Positions 1-7,193 of a DNA stretch of 32,039 nucleotides are shown here, in pieces. A program made the position numbers and the translations under genes. How positions within the stretch are numbered: position 1 is the stretch's first letter; each line of letters opens with the position of its first letter. Below the pieces are notes generated by a model that saw nothing but the letters and a program-made list of their open reading frames with translations, did not search any database and was not told the origin of the DNA. Source of the DNA: Halolactibacillus alkaliphilus (GTDB lineage Bacteria > Bacillota > Bacilli > Bacillales > Amphibacillaceae); NCBI RefSeq assembly GCF_900115465.1, contig NZ_FOWN01000032.1, forward strand, positions 1 through 32,039. The letters are read 5' to 3'.

Positions 1-519
1 TTGATTTTCGCTTTCTACTAAGACGGAAATATAGTAGTTATTGTTAGATTTACGGATAACCGTCACGGATTTTATGCGGTCATTATTAAGGTGTTGTAAA
101 GATAGCCTACATTTCACCCAGCCCAATTTAGGTAACTTAATATACCGTTGGTTAGCATTGAATCGAATCGTGCTTTCAAGCGTTTTGTAAGTTTGCTTAA
201 AAATCTTTCCGGATTTAAAGCGTGGGTAGTTTGATTGTTTATTGAAGAATCTGTCAAAGGTCTCTCTGAGCGTTTTGACAGAATTTTGTAGCGCTTTGGC
301 GTCCACCTCTTTTAACCAAGGGTGTTCTTTTTTAAGTTGCGTGAGCAAAATACTTAACGCGTTATACGATAAGCATCTAACATTGGGATTATTGTCGTAT
401 CTTGTGTTTAACATCGCTAACATCTGATTCCAAACAAATCTAGAATGCCCGAATGTATGATTAATAAGGCGTTGTTGCACTTTATTGGGATAAATCTTTC
501 CTTCAATACCTTTGTACAT
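1..519 (-). CDS. tnpB: IS200/IS605-type TnpB (RNA-guided endonuclease family), N-terminal part, cut by window edge
   Basis: An uninterrupted frame runs leftwards from ATG at 519 to the window edge (173 codons). It starts MYKGIEGKIYPNKVQQRLIN and continues with a segment like the TnpB N-terminus (HTFGHSRFVWNQML), then YPRFKSG, a KLPKLGWVKCR stretch and VTVIRKSNNNYYISVLVE, the usual order in the TnpB wedge/REC part. The RuvC catalytic motifs and zinc finger lie outside the window, so activity cannot be judged. An AAAGGTGGTGAG ribosome binding site supports the start. TnpB proteins are transposon-encoded RNA-guided nucleases of about 370-400 aa. No tnpA is visible, so this may be a tnpB-only (IS1341-like) element or its tnpA may lie beyond the edge. 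There is no frameshift in the visible part. Confidence 0.9.
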   Translation of the reverse strand, partial: MYKGIEGKIYPNKVQQRLINHTFGHSRFVWNQMLAMLNTRYDNNPNVRCLSYNALSILLTQLKKEHPWLKEVDAKALQNSVKTLRETFDRFFNKQSNYPRFKSGKIFKQTYKTLESTIRFNANQRYIKLPKLGWVKCRLSLQHLNNDRIKSVTVIRKSNNNYYISVLVESENQ

Positions 520-601
520 ATGTTCTCACCACCTTTCTCTATATATTATACCCCATGTATCGTTAAAGACTATATCGACAACCAACTAACCGAATACAAC
601 G

Positions 602-666
602 CGGGTCGCCCGAGACGCTGATTCACCACGTCACTAAAGTAACGTGTTCTCTCAGCTGGCGACCCG
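602..666. repeat. Large imperfect hairpin, probable structured end of the tnpB element
   Basis: The arms CGGGTCGCC (602-610) and GGCGACCCG (658-666) are exact inverted repeats. They enclose a second pair, GCTGA/TCAGC (617-621 and 652-656), and an inner palindrome at 627-646 (CACGT/ACGTG plus ACT/AGT around a 2-nt loop). It lies about 80 bp upstream of the tnpB start, where IS200/IS605 elements carry subterminal foldback structures recognised as single strands. The exact element boundary cannot be fixed. It is separate from the malL terminator just to the right. Confidence 0.6.
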
Positions 667-676
667 TATAGAAAAA

Positions 677-711
677 CAAGCAGGTTGTGGATTTATACCA
701 CAACCTGCTTG
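677..711 (-). terminator. Rho-independent terminator of the GH13 operon
   Basis: A perfect 14-bp stem (677-690 with 698-711) with a 7-nt loop is followed on the minus strand by GTTTTTCT. It lies 39 bp beyond the stop codon of the leftmost glucosidase gene. Confidence 0.9.
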
Positions 712-749
712 TCTTTGTTATTTGTTTTTCTTCAATTATTTCATTTCTC

Positions 750-2420
750 CTACTTTGGCAACACTTTATAGACACGTGCCTCATAAGGTCTTAGATGAAG
801 CGCCAGCGTTTCGTCTTTTACGACATAGTTTGACAAGACGCAGTCAAGCAGCGTGTAGTTATCACTAAAATCAATTGTTGTGTTGGTATCAAACATATTG
901 ACAACAACGATGTAAGCTTCTTCATGTTCGTCTTCTTGTCGCAAATAACTGTACACATAGTCATGTTCCTCGTGAATCAATGTGTAATGACCATATATCA
1001 AGACATCATTTGCTTTACGAATCTCAATAAGTCGTTTGTAGTAATGATAAACAGAATGCGGGTCTTCTACATTATGCTTTACATTGATATCAGGATAATT
1101 CGGGTTAACCTTTAACCAAGGTGTGCCTGTAGTAAAACCAGCCATCGGTGACTGATCCCACTGCATCGGTGTACGTGAGTTATCGCGGCCGTTTTTCCAA
1201 ATCGAAGCCATAATGTCTTCATGTAATTTACCTTCTTCTAGCTCATGTTTATAGCGATTTTTTATTGCCACATCATTGTAATCATCAATAGAATCAAACT
1301 GAACATTGGTCATACCGATTTCTTGACCTTGGTAAATAAATGGTGTCCCCTGCATTAAGAAATACAACGTAGCCAAAGCTTTAGCTGAGGTCTGGCGAAG
1401 ATCCTTATCATTGCCCCATGTTGAGACAGAGCGTGGTTGATCATGATTTTCTAAAAACAAAGCATTCCATCCATGCCCATCCAAACCGACTTGCCACTTT
1501 GATAGCGCTGCTTTTAACGCCGGTAAATCTAGACCACCATCAGTGCTCGTACCCCAGAGGCTTAAATGATCAAATTGGAAGATCATATTAAAGTAACCAT
1601 CCTCTTCACCAATCCACTTATCGGCATCCTCAAGCGTCACACCGTTTGCTTCTCCAACTGTCATAATATCATAATTTTTCAATGTTTTTTGTGCAAATTC
1701 AGACAAGAACGTGTCAATACCAGGTTGATTCATATGGTGATCAAACGAGGGCACATATTTCTTATTATCCGGATTCGGTAAATCTGGGAAGCCTTCACGT
1801 TTTTTGATGTGCGATATCGCATCAACACGGAAGCCATCAATCCCTTTATCTAACCACCAATTGACCATATCATAGAGTGCTTTTCTCACATCACTGTTTT
1901 CCCAATTTAAATCGGGTTGTTTTCTACTAAATACATGCATATAGTACTCTTTTGTCTTTTCATCATATTCCCAAACCGAGCCGCTAAAAATTGATTCCCA
2001 GTTGTTCGGTTCTTCTCCATCTTTACCTTCATGCCAGATGTACCAGTCACGTTTAGGCGAGTCTTTAGATGCGCGCGATTCAATAAACCAAGGGTGCTCA
2101 TCAGATGTATGATTAATCACTAAATCCATAATAATTTTCATCCCACGTTTATGCGTTTCTCGTAACAACTCATCAAAGTCCGTCATCGTACCAAAGTCTG
2201 CCATAATATCTTGATAATCACTGATATCATAGCCATTATCATCATTTGGTGATTCATAAATAGGCGACACCCAAATCACATCTATGCCTAAGTTTTTTAG
2301 GTAATCAAGTTTCTGAATAATCCCTTGAATATCACCAATACCATCACCATTAGAATCATTAAAGCTACGCGGATAGACCTGATATGCTACCGCTTCTTTC
2401 CACCATATTTTTTTTGTCAT
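750..2420 (-). CDS. malL: GH13 alpha-glucosidase (oligo-1,6-glucosidase family), Ala variant after the nucleophile
   Basis: A cytoplasmic glycoside hydrolase of family 13, subfamily 31 type, 556 aa, which is the usual family length. It releases glucose from the non-reducing end of short alpha-glucosides. Conserved regions are all present: DLVINHTSDEHPWF, GFRVDAISHI with predicted nucleophile D200, VGEANG with acid/base E257, and ENHDQPR with D327 as transition-state stabiliser. There is no signal peptide. The frame opens at a TTG 15 nt further upstream, but GGGGTG seven bases before the ATG at 2420 favours the ATG. It is the second gene of a two-gene operon, 65 bp after its paralogue. The residue after the nucleophile is Ala, where 1,6-specific enzymes have Val, so a preference for alpha-1,4 or another linkage is inferred. 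The exact substrate is unknown. Confidence 0.9.
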   Translation of the reverse strand: MTKKIWWKEAVAYQVYPRSFNDSNGDGIGDIQGIIQKLDYLKNLGIDVIWVSPIYESPNDDNGYDISDYQDIMADFGTMTDFDELLRETHKRGMKIIMDLVINHTSDEHPWFIESRASKDSPKRDWYIWHEGKDGEEPNNWESIFSGSVWEYDEKTKEYYMHVFSRKQPDLNWENSDVRKALYDMVNWWLDKGIDGFRVDAISHIKKREGFPDLPNPDNKKYVPSFDHHMNQPGIDTFLSEFAQKTLKNYDIMTVGEANGVTLEDADKWIGEEDGYFNMIFQFDHLSLWGTSTDGGLDLPALKAALSKWQVGLDGHGWNALFLENHDQPRSVSTWGNDKDLRQTSAKALATLYFLMQGTPFIYQGQEIGMTNVQFDSIDDYNDVAIKNRYKHELEEGKLHEDIMASIWKNGRDNSRTPMQWDQSPMAGFTTGTPWLKVNPNYPDINVKHNVEDPHSVYHYYKRLIEIRKANDVLIYGHYTLIHEEHDYVYSYLRQEDEHEEAYIVVVNMFDTNTTIDFSDNYTLLDCVLSNYVVKDETLALHLRPYEARVYKVLPK

Positions 2421-2485
2421 GTTACTGCACCCCAATTTTTTGTATAGTTACTTTTTCGTTTTTTAGTTACTTTAAGTTTTGATGC

Positions 2486-4162
2486 TCAGTTCAATAAAAA
2501 TACGTACGCACCATAAGGCTTTAATTGATAGCCCGCATCGCTTTTTTCAATTGCTTCGTCTTCATTTGTAATTAAACAATCTGACATCATGAGTTGATAA
2601 GGTAGATCAACCGTTACCGTTTGATCAGTAAAATTCGTTAAAACTATTAATGTTTGGTCATTTAAGACACGCTTATAAACATATATATCTTCACGGTCCT
2701 GATATAATAAGTGATAGCGCCCCTCCACGATGATCTCATGTGTCTTTCTTAACTTGATAAGCTTCTGATAATAGTAAAAAAGCGAATCTTTTTTAGCTAA
2801 TGCATCATGGACATTGATTGTGCGATAATTCGGATTTACCCCAATCCATGGTGTACCACTAGTAAATCCTGCATTTACTTGATTGGACCATTGCATTGGT
2901 GTTCGGGCATTATCTCTACCTCTTTTATAAATAGCCTCCATCATCTCTTCTTCCGTTAATAACCCTTTTTCTGTGAGTTCATGAAAAGCATTGATCGATT
3001 CTAGATCACGATAATCATCCAGTGATGAAAACTGCACATTTGTCATGCCTATTTCTTCCCCTTGAAACACATAAGGTGTGCCCTTTAACATATGAAGACA
3101 CGTCGCTAACATTTTACCTGATTTCACGCGGTAGGTTTCTTGATCATTTCCAAATCGTGAAAGTGCACGTGGCTGATCATGGTTACTCCAATAAAGACTG
3201 TTCCACCCAACTTCATCAAGACCTTCTTGCCAGCGGCTGAAAATCTGTTTCAAATCGGTTAACTTCCATGGCTTAGGCGTCCATTTTCCTAATTCACCAT
3301 CGCCCAAACCAACATGATCAAAATGAAAAACCATGTCCAGTTCCTTGCGCTCTTCAGCCGTATAAAGCTTCGCTTGATCAACACTCACATTCGGCATTTC
3401 ACCTACCGTAATCGTGTCATAGCCACTTAACGCTTCCCGTCGCATCTCTTGTAAATATGCGTGTACTTTAGGACCATTGAAATAATAAGGACTACCATCA
3501 GTATAACCTGTTTTTAGTTTTTTTCCTTCAGGATACGTTGGGTCTTTTGAAATCATATTGATAACGTCCATTCTAAAGCCAGCTACACCCTTATCCAGCC
3601 AGTTTCTCATCATCCGATAGACATCCTGTCGCATCGCGTCAGATTCCCAATTCAAGTCCGGTTGTTTCTTACTGAATAGGTGTAAATAATATTGTTCTGA
3701 TGTCTCATCATATTCCCACACACTTCCCCCAAATGCTGCAGCCCACTGTGTAGGTGGCTCTCCATTTGTTTTAGGGTCATGCCAAATATAATATGCGCGC
3801 TTATCATTTGTTTTACTTTTCTTTGATTCAATGAACCATTGATGTTCATCAGACGTGTGATTGACGACAAGATCCATCATAATTTTTAAATCCAGCCGCT
3901 TCGCTTCTAACAGCATCTGTTCATAATCGTTCATCGTACCAAACTCGTCCATAATCGCTTCATAATCACTAATATCATAGCCGTTATCATCATTAGGTGA
4001 TTGATAGACAGGTGATAGCCAAATCACATCGATGCCTAATTCTTTAAGGTAAGGCAATTTCTCTGTAATGCCATTAATATCGCCGATACCATCACCATTT
4101 GAATCATTAAAGCTACGCGGATATATTTGATACACGGTCGCATCTTTCCACCATTTTGTCAT
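2486..4162 (-). CDS. malL: Oligo-1,6-glucosidase (GH13), Val variant
   Basis: A cytoplasmic GH13 enzyme of 558 aa that cleaves isomaltose, isomaltotriose and similar alpha-1,6 glucosides. Motifs: DLVVNHTSDEHQWF, GFRMDVINMIS (nucleophile D199 followed by V200), VGEMPN (E255) and SNHDQPR (D329). These positions match those of the classical Bacillus oligo-1,6-glucosidase, and Val200 is the residue linked to 1,6 specificity in this family. The start is taken at MTKWWKDATVYQIYPRSF because GGGAAGGAAC precedes it; an ATG 33 nt upstream is possible but lacks a good binding site. It is the first gene of the operon, behind a promoter with cre-like and LacI/MalR-like sites. No sugar transporter lies directly beside it. 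Confidence 0.92.
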   Translation of the reverse strand: MTKWWKDATVYQIYPRSFNDSNGDGIGDINGITEKLPYLKELGIDVIWLSPVYQSPNDDNGYDISDYEAIMDEFGTMNDYEQMLLEAKRLDLKIMMDLVVNHTSDEHQWFIESKKSKTNDKRAYYIWHDPKTNGEPPTQWAAAFGGSVWEYDETSEQYYLHLFSKKQPDLNWESDAMRQDVYRMMRNWLDKGVAGFRMDVINMISKDPTYPEGKKLKTGYTDGSPYYFNGPKVHAYLQEMRREALSGYDTITVGEMPNVSVDQAKLYTAEERKELDMVFHFDHVGLGDGELGKWTPKPWKLTDLKQIFSRWQEGLDEVGWNSLYWSNHDQPRALSRFGNDQETYRVKSGKMLATCLHMLKGTPYVFQGEEIGMTNVQFSSLDDYRDLESINAFHELTEKGLLTEEEMMEAIYKRGRDNARTPMQWSNQVNAGFTSGTPWIGVNPNYRTINVHDALAKKDSLFYYYQKLIKLRKTHEIIVEGRYHLLYQDREDIYVYKRVLNDQTLIVLTNFTDQTVTVDLPYQLMMSDCLITNEDEAIEKSDAGYQLKPYGAYVFLLN

Positions 4163-4254
4163 AATAGTTCCTTCCCTTCTTTTTATGCAGTGCAATTATT
4201 TGCATTGCACATCCAAACCCCATATAACTTAAATTAAACACATATTATTTACTA

Positions 4255-4283
4255 ACATTACACAGCCACCGTCTTAGTGTAAA
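4255..4283 (-). promoter_or_regulatory. Predicted SigA promoter of the GH13 operon
   Basis: On the minus strand TTTACA (4278-4283), a 17-bp spacer and TAATGT (4255-4260) lie about 95 bp upstream of the first glucosidase start. The -35 matches 5 of 6 consensus bases and the -10 matches 4 of 6. Confidence 0.55.
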
Positions 4284-4292
4284 TCACTTATT

Positions 4293-4306
4293 TGAAACCG
4301 GATACA
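4293..4306. promoter_or_regulatory. CcpA cre-like site
   Basis: TGAAACCGGATACA agrees with the cre consensus TGWAANCGNTNWCA at all fixed positions but one. It lies 10 bp upstream of the predicted -35 box. CcpA bound there could act on transcription in response to preferred sugars; the direction of the effect is not evident from position alone. Confidence 0.55.
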
Positions 4307-4324
4307 ATTAACTTTTCAACCTAG

Positions 4325-4336
4325 GCAAACGGTTGC
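4325..4336. promoter_or_regulatory. LacI/MalR-type operator
   Basis: GCAAACGGTTGC is a near-perfect palindrome around a central CG pair and closely resembles the GCAAACGTTTGC operators of MalR-like LacI-family repressors that control maltose genes in Bacillota. It sits about 42 bp upstream of the predicted -35. No LacI-family gene is visible in the window, so the regulator would be encoded elsewhere. The stretch 4337-4457 holds nothing else I recognise. Confidence 0.5.
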
Positions 4337-4457
4337 GCTTTTCTAAACAAAGAATAGCACATTTCAACCTGAGCCGCAATAGTATTTTTCTATGGATTCT
4401 CAAAGATCCTTGAACCCTCACTTCACAGATTCACTTAAAGCTTCTTCATTTTAAAAA

Positions 4458-4489
4458 AGGATTAGTGTGCCAAACGACACACTAATCCT
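4458..4489 (-). terminator. Terminator of the split permease operon
   Basis: AGGATTAGTGTG (4458-4469) and CACACTAATCCT (4478-4489) form a perfect 12-bp stem with an 8-nt loop, followed on the minus strand by six T. It lies just after the stop of the second permease gene. Confidence 0.9.
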
Positions 4490-4501
4490 AGTCTTATGAC
4501 T

Positions 4502-5032
4502 TTATTCAGCTAAATTCGTAATATCTTCTTTTAATAATGTCTCACGGTCAAAATGCTTTTCAAAAAACACACCGACAAAATAGAAAAAAAACAACCCAAC
4601 TAATACGTGAATAAGCGTATATTTCCAACCGAATGCGGATACTTCAAATAAAACAATGGGCAACTTTGCTGTCGTCCAAACACCTAAGAAAAAAACAATG
4701 TAGCGAATGTTCGCCCCTTTTTTTAATAACGTTATGGCTATTGGAAAAGCGATATACATTGGCCCTGCAGCTAATCCACCTAATAGGAGCGCAACAAGTA
4801 CGCCTGTGAACTTAGCATCATCACCCATGTACTTAATGAGTAGGCTTTTATCTATCCACTGGTCAATCAGTCCAACCAACACGAGTATTGGTGGTAAAAG
4901 TAAAAACATATCTTTCGCGCTCCCTAGCGTAAGAGAAACAGCTGTCTGGCCTCTTTCAGGGTTAATCGCCACTAACCCTATTAATAAGAGACTTAATATA
5001 ATAAGCGCACGCCACCTTTTGATTATAGCCAC
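4502..5032 (-). CDS. Permease, COG0701/ArsP-like half (second subunit)
   Basis: A membrane protein of 176 aa. After a short basic start (MAIIKRWR) come hydrophobic spans beginning LIILSLLLIGLVAI, MFLLLPPILVLVGLID, GVLVALLLGGLAAGPMYIAF, YIVFFLGVWTTAKLPIV and LIHVLVGLFFFYFVGVFF. The loop LAAGPMYIAFPIA before a helix is typical of predicted permeases formerly called DUF318. Full-length ArsP-like proteins are about 300 aa with two similar halves, and this resembles one half. The GTG at 5032 is preferred over a TTG at 5047 because GGTGGTG lies just before it. The gene then overlaps the upstream permease gene by 10 bp, so the two are probably translated together. The substrate is unknown. ArsP exports organoarsenicals, but nothing here indicates arsenic. 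Confidence 0.75.
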   Translation of the reverse strand: MAIIKRWRALIILSLLLIGLVAINPERGQTAVSLTLGSAKDMFLLLPPILVLVGLIDQWIDKSLLIKYMGDDAKFTGVLVALLLGGLAAGPMYIAFPIAITLLKKGANIRYIVFFLGVWTTAKLPIVLFEVSAFGWKYTLIHVLVGLFFFYFVGVFFEKHFDRETLLKEDITNLAE

Positions 5033-5508
5033 GGTAACACCACCCAAATAACAAAAGCAAAGACAAACGCCATTACGACTGCTGATAGATTACGTAAATA
5101 AGTGAATTCTTTGCCGAAAATACGGCGTTCCATTGGTAAACTAGCAAAACCAACCGATACAAGTGTGGCGATTAAAGCTGAGACCTGAACAAGACCCGCA
5201 CCATTTTCTACTAATGTACTGGCAAGTGGAAAAACAACAAAACTTGGTAACATAGCAAATGATCCAACTATACTTGCAAGGACCACACCAATAAGGCCTG
5301 ACTGCTCCCCGATAAAGGATGAAATAACATCTGGCGTTAAAACAGCTAGACTTAATCCAACAAATAGTAAAATGGCTAATAATTCAGGCGCTAATTTTAT
5401 CAACATGTTTTTAGCCTTAATTATTGCTTTTTTTGTTTTTTTTCGATCATTAAGCCACGATATACTTGTTAATATTACAATAACGCTATATAAAATCATT
5501 GATTGCAT
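5023..5508 (-). CDS. Permease, COG0701/ArsP-like half (first subunit)
   Basis: A 161-aa membrane protein with an N-terminal span (MILYSVIVILTSISWL), a basic cytoplasmic loop (NDRKKTKKAIIKAKN) and several further spans (LLAILLFVGLSLAVL, GVVLASIVGSFAMLPSFVVF, VSALIATLVSVGFASLPM, AVVMAFVFAFVIWVVLPWL). The motif GSFAMLPSFVVFPLA matches LAAGPMYIAFPIA of the partner, as expected for two related half-transporters. A longer frame starts at ATG 5535, but that codon lies at the predicted transcription start. The ATG at 5508, eight bases after AGGGGGG, is therefore chosen. It is the first gene of the operon; promoter and operator-like palindrome lie directly upstream. Substrate unknown. Confidence 0.75.
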   Translation of the reverse strand: MQSMILYSVIVILTSISWLNDRKKTKKAIIKAKNMLIKLAPELLAILLFVGLSLAVLTPDVISSFIGEQSGLIGVVLASIVGSFAMLPSFVVFPLASTLVENGAGLVQVSALIATLVSVGFASLPMERRIFGKEFTYLRNLSAVVMAFVFAFVIWVVLPWL

Positions 5509-5526
5509 CACACTATCCCCCCTCTG

Positions 5527-5567
5527 TATACCCATATGAGTATATAGAATTTATTTTATGCTGTCAA
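5527..5567 (-). promoter_or_regulatory. Strong SigA promoter with overlapping ATACC-type palindrome (permease operon)
   Basis: On the minus strand the consensus -35 TTGACA (5562-5567), a 17-bp spacer and TATACT (5539-5544). An 18-bp near-palindrome at 5527-5544 (TATACCCATATGAGTATA, 8 of 9 pairs) covers the -10 and the start site, as expected for a repressor operator. Its core ATACC-N6-AGTAT differs by one base from the ATACC-N6-GGTAT found at the cstR and tlpA promoters. Confidence 0.7.
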
Positions 5568-5597
5568 AGGCCCGTTTATACCTGTTTATCGTCTTAG

Positions 5598-5675
5598 AGC
5601 GAGAAGACACCTTCCTCACGTGCGTTAGCACTAGGTAGGTGATGAATCGCTTCTTTTTGAATTTTTTTGAAGCGA
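5598..5675. repeat. Compound hairpin upstream of the decayed tnpB-like gene
   Basis: AGCGA (5598-5602) pairs with TCGCT (5647-5651). Inside it CACCTTCCT (5608-5616) pairs with AGGTAGGTG (5633-5641) with one mismatch, around an inner GTGC/GCAC hairpin. TCGCTTC (5647-5653) can instead pair with GAAGCGA (5669-5675) across a T-rich loop. The layout recalls the structured end upstream of the other tnpB at 602-666. Assigning it to an IS200/IS605-type end is an inference. Confidence 0.5.
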
Positions 5676-5772
5676 CAAACATATATTCTTCATTGTATAA
5701 TTATAGCAATAATAGTGACCGCCAAAAACAGAGGGAGGGTGGGTATCGTGAGCATGAAGGGCCTTTTTTGTT

Positions 5773-6449
5773 GTGACATATAAGCACTACACACGCTTAT
5801 TTCACTGCGCCTACGATTTTGAACATCAACACCTTGATGTTCAAATCAAACACCTAAAGTCTCGCTTGGGTCAGTTAAACTTTAAGAAAGATCGATACGA
5901 AAAACAACAGACACAACTGACAACCAAGTCTTTCATTATCAACCAGAAACGCATACCTTTACCTTTAAGGCTATCAATCAGTGTGTTGTTAGTCTCTCTG
6001 GCGTTGTTTTTCCTTATGGTCAAGATCATGTCCATCGTGCCATTCAGACACAAATGAATCTGAAAGATAAGAAAAAGTATGGGAAGCCTATTGGATGGTC
6101 GCTTGAGGACCATGGTGACTACTATATCGTTAAATGCTTAATTGATGTGCCTGCTACACCCTATCTGAATACCTCAACGTCAACCGGCATGATTGGTGTT
6201 GATTTGAATGTGAATCATATCGCTGTCGCTAATGTCAACGCCATAAGTCAATGTGTGGATGCCTTTACCCTCCCGTTTAATTTAGAGGGTAAAACGAGTG
6301 GGCAGAAGGCGAAAATAATAGAAGTAGAGGTCATTGCTCTCGTTGACTATGCCGTTAAACATCATAAACCACTCGCTATCGAAAAATTGGATACGACGCG
6401 GTCCAAAGTGTCGCGTCCTTATGGAATCCCCTTCCTCAAACATTCGTGA
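5773..6449 (+). pseudogene. Decayed TnpB-like transposase gene (IS200/IS605 group, large variant)
   Basis: Two frames share one ancestral product. Codons from 5773 give TYKHYTRLFHCAYDFEHQHL and a coiled region. The reading must move to another frame near 5928-5934, after which HYQPETHTFTFKAINQ and SGVVFPYGQDHVHRAI lead without a break into GKPIGWSLEDHGDYYIVKCL. Next come GMIGVDLNVNHIAVANVNAI (RuvC-I region with its Asp) and KPLAIEKLDTTRSKVS (RuvC-II Glu region). A stop at 6447-6449 ends the frame before the rest of the nuclease and the zinc finger. The pattern fits the large (about 500-600 aa) TnpB-like proteins of Bacillota, but the N-terminus, a central block and the C-terminus are missing. 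It is unlikely to make a working protein. It differs from the tnpB at the left edge, so two separate insertions occurred. Confidence 0.8.
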
Positions 6450-6515
6450 GAATGTTAGGTGGGGGTAGTTCAATACATTTGTTCTTGTTTATATTTTAAT
6501 AATATGATATTTTAA

Positions 6516-6532
6516 TGATAGACAGTCTATCA
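6516..6532. promoter_or_regulatory. Operator palindrome of the TetR-type regulator
   Basis: TGATAGACAGTCTATCA is a perfect palindrome with 8-bp arms around one central base, and an extra half-site TTTGATAG follows at 6534-6541. It lies between a weak promoter (TTGTTT at 6485-6490, 17 bp, TATTTT at 6508-6513) and the ribosome binding site at 6552, a position suited to autorepression by the TetR-like protein encoded next. Confidence 0.75.
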
Positions 6533-6566
6533 ATTTGATAGTTTGACTTTCAAAGGAGGGAAGTTT

Positions 6567-7193
6567 ATGAATTTAATTCAACAAAGAAAGTATGACATGA
6601 TTGTCAGTGAAGCGAAGCATCTTTTTTTAAAACACCGAATTGAAAGCGTCACCATATCGGATATTGCTAATCACTTAGGTATGGGCGAGGCAACACTTTA
6701 TCGTTACTTCGGGAAAAAGCATCATCTCGTTGTAGAAGTAGCAATTGCTTTATGGAGAGATGTCGAAGAAAAACTTGCTGAACTCAGTACTAACTCAACA
6801 GGACTTACATATATTCATCAATTCTTTCAATTGTTTCATACCGTTTTCAAAGAAGAACCTGCCTGGTACTTATTTGTTGCTGATTTCGACCTAAAATTAA
6901 TACAAGAGCCTTTAAACGCAAGTGAAAAAGAGCGCTATGAAAAGGTTCTAGGTAGTATTAAAACACACTTTGACCGAGCACTTTCTACGTGGATTGTTCA
7001 TCATTCAAAATGCGATTTAGATATCTATTATTATACAACGACTCATGCCATTATTGGTTTGTGCAAAAAACTAGCTGCCTATCCACCTGTATTAACATAT
7101 GAAACAGAAATTAATGCCGAACAACAGATCGAACTTTTAATTGATATGTCTATTAAATATATAGAGAAGCATTACACCGAGGAGGAGAAATGA
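6567..7193 (+). CDS. TetR/AcrR-family transcriptional regulator
   Basis: A 208-aa regulator. The N-terminal helix-turn-helix is clear: AKHLFLKHRIESVTISDIAN, then HLGMGEATLYRYFGKKHHLV, the TetR signature at about residues 12-52. The rest is a helical ligand/dimer domain with aromatic patches (HQFFQLFHTVFKEEPAWYLF). An AAAGGAGGG site at 6552-6560 fixes the start at 6567; an in-frame ATG at 6543 lies before it and is rejected. Its stop overlaps the next start (ATGATG), so it is translationally coupled to the GPH transporter and probably controls it together with itself through the palindrome at 6516. The inducer is likely a substrate of the transporter, but this is inference. Confidence 0.9.
   Translation: MNLIQQRKYDMIVSEAKHLFLKHRIESVTISDIANHLGMGEATLYRYFGKKHHLVVEVAIALWRDVEEKLAELSTNSTGLTYIHQFFQLFHTVFKEEPAWYLFVADFDLKLIQEPLNASEKERYEKVLGSIKTHFDRALSTWIVHHSKCDLDIYYYTTTHAIIGLCKKLAAYPPVLTYETEINAEQQIELLIDMSIKYIEKHYTEEEK

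Noticed and set aside
242-427. A small plus-strand open frame
   Set aside because: It is the opposite-strand shadow of tnpB and lacks a ribosome site.
4707-5051. A 114-codon plus-strand open frame
   Set aside because: It lies wholly opposite a permease gene with clear membrane spans and a matching operon layout.
5773-6057. An intact small protein gene
   Set aside because: The C-terminal part is out of frame with a TnpB-like sequence that continues in another frame; it is best read as part of a pseudogene.
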